Assembly: GCA_951812305.1 (NCBI GenBank)
Contig: CATOSB010000025.1
Coordinates: 1 to 64,000, forward strand
DNA from: an uncultured Paracoccaceae bacterium
Lineage (GTDB): Bacteria; Pseudomonadota; Alphaproteobacteria; Rhodobacterales; Rhodobacteraceae
Reading direction: 5' to 3'
DNA: 64,000 bases
The notes below the pieces were generated by a model. It was not told the DNA's origin. It saw nothing but the letters and a program-made list of their open reading frames with translations, and did no database searches. The position numbers and the translations under genes are program-made. This document shows, in pieces, positions 27,490 through 36,081 of this stretch; position 1 is the first letter of the stretch, and each line of letters opens with the position of its first letter.

Positions 27490-28383
27490 ATGTCGATCAC
27501 TAACACCGCACTTTTTGTCTGTCTCGATGATTTTGCAAAAACCTACGAGGACTGGGAGCGCCACCGGTTGATCCCCTCGGGTCGTCAGAGGCTTCGCGCC
27601 GGCAAGCTGACCCTGGGGGAGAGCCTGTTCATCATGGTCTTGTTTCACTTGTCGCCGTTCAAGGACTTCAAACATTATTGGATTTATGGCGTTGAGCAGA
27701 AATACCGTGACTGCTTTGGCACCCTCCCGAGCTATGGTCGGTTTGTCAGCCTCATGCCAAGATTAATGGTGCCGTTTTGCATACTGCTGCACTGCTTCAG
27801 CGGTGAAAAAACCGGCGTCTATTTTGCCGACAGCACTAAGCTCGCGGTCTGCCACAATGCCCGCATTAATCGAAACAAGGTCTTCAAGGGGCTGGCAAAG
27901 CGCGGTCGCAGCACAATGGGCTGGTTCTTTGGCTTCAAACTGCATCTAATCATCAACAACAAGGGGGAGATCATGGCCGTCAAAATCACGGCAGGTAATG
28001 TCGATGATCGAAAGCCGTTTGAAGCCATGATCGCGGGCCTCGAAGGCAAAATATTTGCTGATAAGGGCTATATCTCCAAATCCCTCTTCCAACGGCTCTG
28101 GCAGCGTGGCCTCCACCTCGTCACCGGCATTCGCCGCAACATGAAAAACTATCTCCTGCCAATCCTGAACAAAATCCTGTTGCGAAGGCGGTTCATCATC
28201 GAAACTCTGTTCGATAAGTTGAAAACCAGCATGGGACTGGAACACACTCGACACAGATCGCCTGCCAACGCATTCGTACACCTCATCTCGTGTGTCGCAG
28301 CCTATAGGCTCGGGAAAACCAAAGTTAAAATGGGACCCATAACCGTGCCGGAAACAATCAGGCAGGTCGAATACCAGATATAG
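27490..28383 (+). CDS. IS982-family transposase
   Basis: A 297-residue DDE transposase: YFADSTKLAVC (Asp 1), IFADKGYISKS (Asp 2) and RFIIETLFDKLK (Glu). The HNARINRNKVFKGLAKRG and GWFFGFKLHLI segments are typical of IS982. The ATG at 27490 is chosen because the family begins close to MSITNTAL; the frame is open 14 codons further. Intact. Confidence 0.93.
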   Translation: MSITNTALFVCLDDFAKTYEDWERHRLIPSGRQRLRAGKLTLGESLFIMVLFHLSPFKDFKHYWIYGVEQKYRDCFGTLPSYGRFVSLMPRLMVPFCILLHCFSGEKTGVYFADSTKLAVCHNARINRNKVFKGLAKRGRSTMGWFFGFKLHLIINNKGEIMAVKITAGNVDDRKPFEAMIAGLEGKIFADKGYISKSLFQRLWQRGLHLVTGIRRNMKNYLLPILNKILLRRRFIIETLFDKLKTSMGLEHTRHRSPANAFVHLISCVAAYRLGKTKVKMGPITVPETIRQVEYQI

Positions 28384-28403
28384 CGCTTATCCAGAACTCA
28401 GGT

Positions 28404-28905
28404 TAATATGCTCAAACTGCGCGTCGCGATCAGGGTGGTTGGTGCCATCGTGCGTTTTGCGATTGACCTGCCGCGAATATTCCAACTTTGTTTCCAGCAA
28501 CCTGGCGACAGTATTGGCACATATAGTATGGCCTGCAGCACACAGTGCCGCTGCCAGCTTTGCCGGGCTCTTCGACACCCATTTAAGCGGACGTATAGGA
28601 TCACCCATCGTCGCTGGCTCGGCGAGACGCTGCAAGTCGGACACCAGCGTCGTATCAAGGTCGGCGACCTCGCGTCGCCCTCCACCCTTGCGGCGCACGC
28701 GGCCATTGCCTGGACCTGGAGTATCAAGATCATTGATGCCTCGCCCGATGGTGGAACGTGCGAGGCCAGTGATCTCCGCAACTGCCGCAAGACCGCCACG
28801 CCCCGCCGCTCGGGCTTCTGCGGCAGCAAACAAACGCCGACCTCGTTCGCCAAGCTTCGAACCAAAAACTTCCCATCGCTCCTGAATTTGTTCTCGCTCT
28901 ACCAT
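28404..28905 (-). pseudogene. ISAzo13-family transposase, N-terminal part
   Basis: First ~167 codons: RRLFAAAEARAAGRGGLAAV helix-turn-helix region, GRGINDL, GGGRREVADLDTTLVSDLQR and ending NRKTHDGTNHPDRDAQFEHI. The protein continues in frame at 26882 as NARVLDAQAAGQPV once the IS982-type element and its 6-bp duplicate are removed. Confidence 0.88.
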
Positions 28906-29010
28906 GATTATCGATTACCATATTGAGAACGGCATGGGAATCGCGCGGACCAGAGTCAAACCGTCGCAGCGGCAAAGGTTTGCGATTCACTTATTGTTGC
29001 GTGTCTCCTA

Positions 29011-29225
29011 AAGCGTTTCGCGATTAAGCTGAGACACAGCTTGATTGTGAAACGCATGCAAAATCGGTATGTTGCGGGCGTTTTATAGCGTTTCGACTTT
29101 AACTTGATACATCACTTATCGCTTAGCGCGTTGAATTCTTTGATTTCAGGCAGCGTTAAGTGATTCCGGATTAAGTTGAAACGCTCTAACATAATATTGT
29201 GATTCAACATCATGTCAAAACGCTT
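29011..29225. repeat. MITE (112-bp AAGCG family) carrying a second MITE
   Basis: Flanked by TA (29009-29010, 29226-29227). Ends AAGCGTTTCGCG and AAGCGTTTTGAC (inward). Without the nested insertion it is 112 bp and nearly identical to the copy split at 34544/35855. Contains an inverted pair CGCGATTAAGCTG / CAGCTTGATTGTG. Confidence 0.75.
29086..29186. repeat. second MITE type (101 bp) nested in the first
   Basis: Ends TAGCGTTTCGACTT and GAGCGTTTCAACTT (inward), flanked by TA at 29084-29085 and 29187-29188. The interrupted host sequence (GCGTTTTAACATAAT) is known from the intact copy near 35815, which fixes the insertion point exactly. Confidence 0.75.
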
Positions 29226-29229
29226 TAGC

Positions 29230-30419
29230 CTTACCACCCTTCAAAATTTCCGGATCTGATTTGACGTTTGTCTGATCTGTGTGATTCAAGGAGTCTCCAC
29301 TGCTGATATTGGAGGCTGGTTTGTTGGGAAATGTTTGTTTTTCAGAGCTTTATTCGAAGGTTGAGGCGGATTTTCAGGACCGCTTGCTCGGGTATCACAA
29401 GTCGCGCCGGGAGGGATTGTGCATCATAGCAAGCGTGATTTTGAACACGCGCAGCGTCAATCTGATGGAAAATGCGGCTGCTCTGCCCCGCGATATCGGC
29501 TCTGTGGACCACCGCTATCAATACATTTCGCGGGTTCTGGGCAATCCTCACATCGATACTGATGAGATCATGCAGGCCTATGTTGGTGAAATTTTCCGCC
29601 GCCAGTGTGAGGCCGGAGAAACGATTGTGGTGGCCCTTGATCAAAGCAAGCTCAACGAAGGGCATGAGGTTTTGATGTTATCGGTGCGGATGCGGGATCG
29701 GGCCCTCCCGGTCGCCTGGCGTGTACGCCAGACCAAAGGGCCGATTGGATGGCGCGTGCAACATGAGCTTTTGGAAGCAGTCCGCCCATGGCTCCCGGCG
29801 GATGCGCGTGTGTTGCTGGCGGGAGATCGGTTTTATGGAACCGCCCGATTGGTCGCATGGTGCCAGGAGGCTGGATGGGACTACCGGCTGCGCATGAAGG
29901 GAAATATCACACTGCAACATCAGGGTGGCGAGATGATGACGCGCGAAATTGCCCAACTGATGCCCGAAGGGCTTGTAAACGCTGAGCTTTACGGAACGGG
30001 CGTCTTTAGCAACATTGGAGTGCTTCACGAGGAGGGGCACAAAGAGCCTTGGATTATTGCCATGAATGCAGCACCGTCCGAGTACAAGGTGCTCGATTAT
30101 GGAATGCGTTGGGGAATTGAAGCCATGTTCTCCGACTTCAAAACCCGGGGCTTTGAAATTACTCAAAGCCAGATCAAAAAGCCGGATCGATTGGCCCGCC
30201 TCATTTTGGTGCTGGCAATCGCCATGTACTGGGCTGTTTCAACCGGAACAAACGAAGAGCACCACGTCGCAATACGCGGCGAAAAAAGGGGATTCGAAAA
30301 GCCCGAAGGTCCTTATGCTCTCTCTTCAAGACAGGCCTTCGTGCTATCCGACGATGCCTCGCAGGTTATGCCAAAATCCCCAAGCTCTGGGATGTCTGGC
30401 TAAATTGAAGGGTGGTAAG
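29230..30419 (+). mobile_element. IS4-A copy 4, complete (1190 bp)
   Basis: Terminal repeats CTTACCACCCTTCAA; 9-bp duplication CGCTTTAGC at 29221-29229 and 30420-30428, made of the MITE end. Confidence 0.96.
29321..30403 (+). CDS. IS4-family transposase (IS4-A)
   Basis: Same protein as copy 2 with a single residue change (STGTNEE for STGANEE). All catalytic motifs present; TTG start after GGAGG. Confidence 0.92.
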   Translation: MLGNVCFSELYSKVEADFQDRLLGYHKSRREGLCIIASVILNTRSVNLMENAAALPRDIGSVDHRYQYISRVLGNPHIDTDEIMQAYVGEIFRRQCEAGETIVVALDQSKLNEGHEVLMLSVRMRDRALPVAWRVRQTKGPIGWRVQHELLEAVRPWLPADARVLLAGDRFYGTARLVAWCQEAGWDYRLRMKGNITLQHQGGEMMTREIAQLMPEGLVNAELYGTGVFSNIGVLHEEGHKEPWIIAMNAAPSEYKVLDYGMRWGIEAMFSDFKTRGFEITQSQIKKPDRLARLILVLAIAMYWAVSTGTNEEHHVAIRGEKRGFEKPEGPYALSSRQAFVLSDDASQVMPKSPSSGMSG

Positions 30420-30526
30420 CGCTTTAGCGGCGGACCTTACCACCCTTCAAAATTTCCGGATCTGATTTGACGTTTGTCTGATCTGTGTGATTCAAGGAGT
30501 CTCCACTGCTGATATTGGAGGCTGGT

Positions 30527-30971
30527 TTGTTGGGAAATGTTTGTTTTTCAGAGCTTTATTCGAAGGTTGAGGCGGATTTTCAGGACCGCTTGCTCGGGTA
30601 TCACAAGTCGCGCCGGGAGGGATTGTGCATCATAGCAAGCGTGATTTTGAACACGCGCAGCGTCAATCTGATGGAAAATGCGGCTGCTTTGCCCCGCGAT
30701 ATCGGCTCTGTGGACCACCGCTATCAATACATTTCGCGGGTTCTGGGCAATCCTCACATCGATACTGATGAGATCATGCAGGCCTATGTTGGTGAAATTT
30801 TCCGCCGCCAGTGTGAGGCCGGAGAAACGATTGTGGTGGCCCTTGATCAAAGCAAGCTCAACGAAGGGCATGAGGTTTTGATGTTATCGGTGCGGATGCG
30901 GGATCGGGCCCTCCCGGTCGCTTGGCGTGTACGCCAGACCAAAGGGCCGATTGGATGGCGCGTGCAACATG
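30527..30971 (+). pseudogene. IS4-A transposase, N-terminal part before IS256
   Basis: First ~148 codons, up to GPIGWRVQHE; continues at 32436 after the IS256 element. Contains Asp 1 (VALDQSKL). Confidence 0.88.
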
Positions 30972-31111
30972 GAGATATGCCCAAAAGTTGGTGACGGCCT
31001 TCATCAGGCGGCGATTTGAACTTGCTTGATGCCGTCCTTGAATTCAACCCCCTGAATGACTTCGGGTAGACGGTTTGGTCCGGAGATCTTCCGCCACTTT
31101 TTCTTGGCTGA

Positions 31112-31155
31112 CCATTGTCTGACAGGGTATTGCGCAGCAATGTCCCGAGAAGGAT
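31112..31155 (-). repeat. 44-bp hairpin insertion (type 2) in IS256 transposase
   Basis: In the sense direction it starts ATCCTTCTCGGG, has the stem ATTGC-TGC-GCAAT enclosed by GGG/CCC, then CTGTCAGACAATGG. It lies between CTGATG and TCAGCC of the gene (LM|SAKKKW). The TCTCGG and CTGTCAG blocks are shared with the type 1 insertion. Confidence 0.7.
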
Positions 31156-31420
31156 CATCAGCCTGTACACCATAGCGAGGGCGGTTTTGCGGTTCAGGCA
31201 GCCCTTGGTTTTCCGGGTGCGGTTCCTGACAGTGGCAAAAACGCTTTCAATTGGGTTCGTGGTTCGGATGTGCTTCCAGTGTTCGGCAGGGAAGTCATAG
31301 AAAGCCAACAATTCACTGCGGTCTTTCACCAACTTGGCGACGGCCTTCTCGTATTTCACGCCGTAGGTTTCCACGAAAAGATCGAAAGCCGCGTTCGCCT
31401 CCTTCCTGGTCTCGGCCATC

Positions 31421-31459
31421 TGTTACCTGACAGGTGAATGCATGCATTCACCGAGAGGG
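31421..31459 (-). repeat. 39-bp hairpin insertion (type 1) in IS256 transposase
   Basis: In the sense direction it contains TCTCGG, the perfect palindrome GGTGAATGCATGCATTCACC and CTGTCAGGTAACA. It sits inside the Trp codon of DIWMAET. It is 13 codons long and includes an in-frame TAA. Confidence 0.72.
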
Positions 31460-32435
31460 CAGATGTCCTGAAGATCGGACTTGGCCTTTTCGTGTAAAGA
31501 TTTTGGCATCGCGCCCAACACGTTGGCTGTTTTGTGGACCCAGCATCGCTGTTCGCGCGTCTCGGGGAAGACATCGCGCAGAGCGGTCCAAAACCCAAGT
31601 GCGCCGTCGCCGATGGCCAGTTCCGGGGGCACCGCCAGACCACGTTTCTTTAGCCCCTTCAACAGGTCGCGCCAACTGTCGGCATTCTCTCGGAACCCGT
31701 CCATAATCGCCAAAACATCCTTCTGACCATACTCATCTGCGCCTATAATGACCAACATACATTGACGATCCCCGTCCAGACGCGGCGTGAAGTAAACCCC
31801 GTCCGCCCAGATGTAGACATAGCGCTTGCCAGTGAGATCGCGCTTGCGCCAGGTCTCATATTCCTCCCACCACGCAGCCTTCAGACGCGTGATGGTCGAA
31901 GACGACAGCCCCTCGGCATCCGGCCCAAGAAGTGCTGCCAGTGCTTCGCTGAAGTCGCCTGTCGAGATACCTTTCAGGTACAGCCAGGGGAGCAACTCTT
32001 CCACTGACTTCGACTTGCGCAAATAGGGCGGCACCAGCGCCGAGCGGAACTTGATCTTGCTTCCATCTTCATTGCTGCCGCGGTCCCGAACGCGCGGCAC
32101 CTGTACAGGAACCGTGCCGATCCCCGTCATCATCTCGCGCTCCGGCAAGAAACCGTGACGGACAAGGCGTTGGCGGCCTTCTTCGTCCAAAAGATGCGCG
32201 TACTCGGCGATGAATGCGGAAACTTCAGCTTGAACCGCCGTGCGCAGAAGCTCCTTCGCACCGGACTGGATCACTTCGGTCAGCGGATCAGGTGAAAATT
32301 CCGATGGAAGTTCGAATGGTACAATAGTAGATTTGGCCATGGTGGCATATCCTTTCTCATTGAGATTGACGGCGCGATTGCACCGCCATGATATGCCGCC
32401 CGCTTCAGGCCATCACCAACTTTCGGGCATAACTC

Positions 32436-33082
32436 TGCAACATGAGCTTTTGGAAGCAGTCCGCCCATGGCTCCCGGCGGATGCGCGTGTGTTGCTGGCG
32501 GGAGATCGGTTTTATGGAACCGCCCGATTGGTCGCGTGGTGCCAGGAGGCTGGATGGGACTACCGGCTGCGCATGAAGGGAAATATCACACTGCAACATC
32601 AGGGTGGCGAGATGATGACGCGCGAAATTGCCCAACTGATGCCCGAAGGGCTTGTAAACGCTGAGCTTTACGGAACGGGCGTCTTTAGCAACATTGGAGT
32701 GCTTCACGAAGAGGGGCACAAAGAGCCTTGGATTATTGCCATGAATGCAGCACCGTCCGAGTACAAGGTGCTCGATTATGGAATGCGTTGGGGAATTGAA
32801 GCCATGTTCTCCGACTTCAAAACCCGGGGCTTTGAAATTACTCAAAGCCAGATCAAAAAGCCGGATCGATTGGCCCGCCTCATTTTGGTGCTGGCAATCG
32901 CCATGTACTGGGCTGTTTCAACCGGAGCAAACGAAGAGCACCACGTCGCAATACGCGGCGAAAAAAGGGGATTCGAAAAGCCCGAAGGTCCTTATGCTCT
33001 CTCTTCAAGACAGGCCTTCGTGCTATCCGACGATGCCTCGCAGGTTATGCCAAAATCCCCAAGCTCTGGGATGTCTGGCTAA
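32436..33082 (+). pseudogene. IS4-A transposase, C-terminal part after IS256
   Basis: Continues with LLEAVRPWLPADARVLLAGD (Asp 2) to the normal end, including the YREK box. Together with 30527-30971 the coding sequence is complete apart from the insertion. Confidence 0.88.
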
Positions 33083-33120
33083 ATTGAAGGGTGGTAAGGC
33101 GGCGGACAGACGACCCATGG

Positions 33121-33255
33121 TCAGACAGGGTCAGGCTCCGGGCCTACGCCCACCATGATGGGCGGATGCGACTGCCCCAGCAGCTGGACATAGATCGGTG
33201 CGCCTTTCATCAGCCCTCCCAGTTCATCCGGTGTCCGATGCCACGTTGTCATCAT
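33121..33255 (-). CDS. small phage-type protein (44 aa)
   Basis: Reads MMTTWHRTPDELGGLMKGAP and ends GVGPEPDPV. Its ATG overlaps the stop of the upstream small gene (ATGA at 33252-33255). Coupling and position downstream of an HNH gene fit a phage small-gene cluster. Not recognised further. Confidence 0.4.
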   Translation of the reverse strand: MMTTWHRTPDELGGLMKGAPIYVQLLGQSHPPIMVGVGPEPDPV

Positions 33256-33386
33256 CGCTGGTGTCTCTTCACCATTGACCTAACAGTTGATGGATACGTC
33301 ACGGATGGGCAGGCCAGGGTATCCCTGTGTGTAGCGCCCGCTCGTACTTCTTCGGAAAAACGGTTTCCGGGGTTTCCTTTGCTCAT
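33252..33386 (-). CDS. small phage-type protein (44 aa)
   Basis: Reads MSKGNPGNRFSEEVRAGAT and ends SMVKRHQR; 44 residues, basic. Lies 112 bases downstream of the HNH gene on the same strand and is coupled to the next small gene. Not recognised. Confidence 0.4.
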   Translation of the reverse strand: MSKGNPGNRFSEEVRAGATHRDTLACPSVTYPSTVRSMVKRHQR

Positions 33387-33498
33387 GGCTTGTCTTCCAG
33401 GCTTTATGCTCTCCGATAAACCCGGTTCGGTTCAATGAGACCCCCCCCCTTAAACTTTCACGCGCAAAAATCTGATTGCCGCCGCCGGTCCCCTGCGC

Positions 33499-33891
33499 TC
33501 AGGCTGTGGACTTTTGATCCCCCCTGCCTGCGCGCCGTTCGGCCCGCTGTTTCTTGATGTCGTGGCAGGATTTGCACAGCGACTGCAGTTCACCGAACCA
33601 GAACAAGCCATGATCACCATTGTGCGGGACAACATGGTCCGCGATGGTGGCCAACTGCTTTGAATGTTCCGGGCACAGCGCACACAAAGGTTCCGCCGCA
33701 AGCTGCCGGGCGCGCCGTCCATCCGGGCCGCACCATGCTTTGCGCTTGTACCATTTGCGATAAGGAAGGCTGGCCCGCTTTGCGGCCGCTGGCCGGTCCC
33801 TCTTGTCTTGCGCCGCGTGGACTTCACAGTATGCCGAGCCAAGATCGACCAGCCGGGAACAGCCCGGATGTGCGCAGGGTTTCTTCGGCAC
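33499..33891 (-). CDS. HNH endonuclease (phage type)
   Basis: About 130 residues: N-terminal zinc site (CAHPGCSRLVDLGSAYCEVH), then the HNH fold with LCALCPEHSKQLATIADHVV (first CxxC and the His), PHNGDHGLFWF and LQSLCKSCHDIKKQ. Small HNH nucleases of this type sit beside terminase genes in many alphaproteobacterial phages and assist DNA packaging. GTG at 33891 (VPKKPCAH) is the preferred start; the frame is open upstream. Confidence 0.8.
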   Translation of the reverse strand: MPKKPCAHPGCSRLVDLGSAYCEVHAAQDKRDRPAAAKRASLPYRKWYKRKAWCGPDGRRARQLAAEPLCALCPEHSKQLATIADHVVPHNGDHGLFWFGELQSLCKSCHDIKKQRAERRAGRGDQKSTA

Positions 33892-34228
33892 TGCAAATCC
33901 TTCGATGTAAAGATAGCGGGCCGGGACCACAAAGCCACATGCTGGCCGCGGTCGAAAAGCTGACCGCAGACGTCGCGCGACTGTCTCACATATTGTCGCG
34001 GCATATCAACTTTCTCGTGCGGTATGATATCATCCGGCGAGAAAGCGGCGCGCAGGGCGGCTTGCGACCGCCTGGAAAGCATCCTTCCGAATGGGAATTT
34101 TGAAAAGAAATTCAGACCCTATGACGGGATATCGTTCCGCTCAGCCCTACGTCCCAACCCGAAGATACTCTCGTTTGCCAGGGGGGGGCGATCAAAAGGC
34201 CGAGCGCATCGACCGGCTGGACCCGCCT

Positions 34229-34252
34229 CCCCCGAATTCGGGGATTTTTTTT
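34229..34252 (+). terminator. rho-independent terminator
   Basis: CCCCCGAATTCGGGGA followed by eight T. It lies in a block of about 60 bases shared with 57690-57760, in both cases directly before an HTH gene. Confidence 0.6.
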
Positions 34253-34255
34253 CCC

Positions 34256-34543
34256 GTGAAACCTGAAAATTCCACCGCAGATCCGGAAAGAGATCTCTTT
34301 GGAAATCCCTTGCTGCCGATGAAAGACCCGCGCGGTCGCAAGGCATACGCAAAAAGCAAGACAAATCAGAAGCTTGTCGTGGATCTGCGCGGTGGAGGCA
34401 TGACACATGGCGAAATCGCCACCGTTCCGGGATGCGATGAAAAGACCTTGCGGAAGTATTATTCCCGCGAACCGCGTGAGGGTGCTATTTTGGTTGAGGC
34501 CGAAGCCACCTGCATCATGATGCGCAAAATGCGCACCGCCCTA
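34256..34543 (+). pseudogene. phage HTH protein (small-terminase-like), 3' end lost
   Basis: Starts at GTG 34256 (VKPENSTADPERDLFGNPLL). RGRKAYAKSKTNQKLVVDLR and MTHGEIATVPGCDEKTLRKY form a helix-turn-helix like the DNA-binding domain of phage proteins found before terminase genes. Cut at codon ~96 by a MITE. The start is uncertain because the T-run of the terminator precedes it. A related gene is at 57761. Confidence 0.5.
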
Positions 34544-34568
34544 AAGCGTTTCGCGATTAAGCTGAGAC

Positions 34569-35758
34569 CTTACCACCCTTCAATTTAGCCAGACATCCCA
34601 GAGCTTGGGGATTTTGGCATAACCTGCGAGGCATCGTCGGATAGCACGAAGGCCTGTCTTGAAGAGAGAGCATAAGGACCTTCGGGCTTTTCGAATCCCC
34701 TTTTTTCGCCGCGTATTGCGACGTGGTGCTCTTCGTTTGCTCCGGTTGAAACAGCCCAGTACATGGCGATTGCCAGCACCAAAATGAGGCGGGCCAATCG
34801 ATCCGGCTTTTTGATCTGGCTTTGAGTAATTTCAAAGCCCCGGGTTTTGAAGTCGGAGAACATGGCTTCAATTCCCCAACGCATTCCATAATCGAGCACC
34901 TTGTACTCGGACGGTGCTGCATTCATGGCAATAATCCAAGGCTCTTTGTGCCCCTCTTCGTGAAGCACTCCAATGTTGCTAAAGACGCCCGTTCCGTAAA
35001 GCTCAGCGTTTACAAGCCCTTCGGGCATCAGTTGGGCAATTTCGCGCGTCATCATCTCGCCACCCTGATGTTGCAGTGTGATATTTCCCTTCATGCGCAG
35101 CCGGTAGTCCCATCCAGCCTCCTGGCACCATGCGACCAATCGGGCGGTTCCATAAAACCGATCTCCCGCCAGCAACACACGCGCATCCGCCGGGAGCCAT
35201 GGGCGGACTGCTTCCAAAAGCTCATGTTGCACGCGCCATCCAATCGGCCCTTTGGTCTGGCGTACACGCCAGGCGACCGGGAGGGCCCGATCCCGCATCC
35301 GCACCGATAACATCAAAACCTCATGCCCTTCGTTGAGCTTGCTTTGATCAAGGGCCACCACAATCGTTTCTCCGGCCTCACACTGGCGGCGGAAAATTTC
35401 ACCAACATAGGCCTGCATGATCTCATCAGTATCGATGTGAGGATTGCCCAGAACCCGCGAAATGTATTGATAGCGGTGGTCCACAGAGCCGATATCGCGG
35501 GGCAGAGCAGCCGCATTTTCCATCAGATTGACGCTGCGCGTGTTCAAAATCACGCTTGCTATGATGCACAATCCCTCCCGGCGCGACTTGTGATACCCGA
35601 GCAAGCGGTCCTGAAAATCCGCCTCAACCTTCGAATAAAGCTCTGAAAAACAAACATTTCCCAACAAACCAGCCTCCAATATCAGCAGTGGAGACTCCTT
35701 GAATCACACAGATCAGACAAACGTCAAATCAGATCCGGAAATTTTGAAGGGTGGTAAG
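34569..35758 (-). mobile_element. IS4-A copy 6, complete (1190 bp)
   Basis: Terminal repeats CTTACCACCCTTCAA; duplication AAGCTGAGAC, here 10 bp (34559-34568, 35759-35768), inside the MITE. Confidence 0.96.
34585..35667 (-). CDS. IS4-family transposase (IS4-A)
   Basis: Same 360-residue transposase as copy 2, unbroken, TTG start after GGAGG. Confidence 0.92.
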   Translation of the reverse strand: MLGNVCFSELYSKVEADFQDRLLGYHKSRREGLCIIASVILNTRSVNLMENAAALPRDIGSVDHRYQYISRVLGNPHIDTDEIMQAYVGEIFRRQCEAGETIVVALDQSKLNEGHEVLMLSVRMRDRALPVAWRVRQTKGPIGWRVQHELLEAVRPWLPADARVLLAGDRFYGTARLVAWCQEAGWDYRLRMKGNITLQHQGGEMMTREIAQLMPEGLVNAELYGTGVFSNIGVLHEEGHKEPWIIAMNAAPSEYKVLDYGMRWGIEAMFSDFKTRGFEITQSQIKKPDRLARLILVLAIAMYWAVSTGANEEHHVAIRGEKRGFEKPEGPYALSSRQAFVLSDDASQVMPKSPSSGMSG

Positions 35759-35861
35759 AAGCTGAGACACAGCTTGATTGTGAAACGCATGCAAAATCGG
35801 TATGTTGCGGGCGTTTTAACATAATATTGTGATTCAACATCATGTCAAAACGCTTTATACA

Positions 35862-36081
35862 CCGGCAACATGGATAACCGCAGGATTTGGCACTCGGCGG
35901 TAATCGACCCCAGTCCTCGCACGCTGTCGAGCGCCCGCCCGGCATCTCCGTCCAGATCGAGCCGCTTCGACAGCTTGACCTGCGGGACCAGGGGTCTATC
36001 CGCGCGTTTTTCATATGGTGCGTCGGTGCTGTCCAGGTCTGCCGGAAATGCCGTAAGCCGTTTCAAAGACGTGCTTTCCGG
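35862..36081 (-). other. downstream flank of rpn, possible short gene
   Basis: Conserved between the two Rpn blocks (here and 59734-59957). A frame beginning MKRLTAFPADLDSTDAPYEK runs for about 69-73 codons in both, but another frame is also open. Not recognised; may be untranslated. Confidence 0.25.

Larger units (their letters stand above)
26883..28403 (+). mobile_element. IS982-type element with passenger gene, copy A (1521 bp)
   Basis: Imperfect 18-bp ends ACCCCGATTCTGGATAAG and ACCTGAGTTCTGGATAAG (inward), beginning ACC as in IS982. Duplication TAATAT at 26877-26882 and 28404-28409. Identical in length to copy B at 60116-61636. Two divergent genes fill it; IS982 members normally have only the transposase. 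Confidence 0.9.
26143..29008 (-). mobile_element. ISAzo13-family element, interrupted by IS982-type element
   Basis: Inverted ends GGAGACACGCAAGAATAA (left) and GGAGACACGCAACAATAA (right, inward), flanked by TAA on both sides (26140-26142, 29009-29011). The right TAA is the edge of a MITE, so this element inserted at the MITE boundary. Confidence 0.88.
31004..32340 (-). pseudogene. IS256-family transposase with two hairpin insertions
   Basis: IS256 (mutator-type) DDE transposase. The frame is intact from MAKSTIVPFELPSEF through WADGVYFTP (Asp 1) and LAIGDGALGFW (Asp 2) to KSDLQDI. A 39-bp insertion (31421-31459) then brings an in-frame TAA. After it MAETRKEANAAFD resumes with TTNPIESVFATVR (Glu). 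A 44-bp insertion (31112-31155) shifts the frame before KKKWRKISGPNRLPEV and the family's normal ending. Total length minus both insertions is 1254 bases, exactly 417 codons plus stop. Without bypass or reinitiation no full transposase can form. Confidence 0.88.
30972..32435 (-). mobile_element. IS256 copy 1 (1464 bp) in IS4-A
   Basis: Ends GAGATATGCCCAAAAGTTGG and GAGTTATGCCCGAAAGTTGG (inward); 9-bp duplication TGCAACATG at 30963-30971 and 32436-32444. Same length as copy 2 at 49795-51258. Confidence 0.95.
30436..33098 (+). mobile_element. IS4-A copy 5, interrupted by IS256
   Basis: Terminal repeats at 30436 and 33098; 9-bp duplication GCGGCGGAC at 30427-30435 and 33099-33107. It lies 16 bases from copy 4. 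An IS256 element (30972-32435) sits inside its transposase gene. Confidence 0.95.
34544..35855. repeat. MITE (112 bp), interrupted by IS4-A copy 6
   Basis: The two halves are 34544-34568 and 35769-35855, flanked by TA (34542-34543, 35856-35857). Nearly identical to the MITE at 29011-29225 without its nested insertion. It interrupts the HTH gene on the left and borders the Rpn block on the right. Confidence 0.75.
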
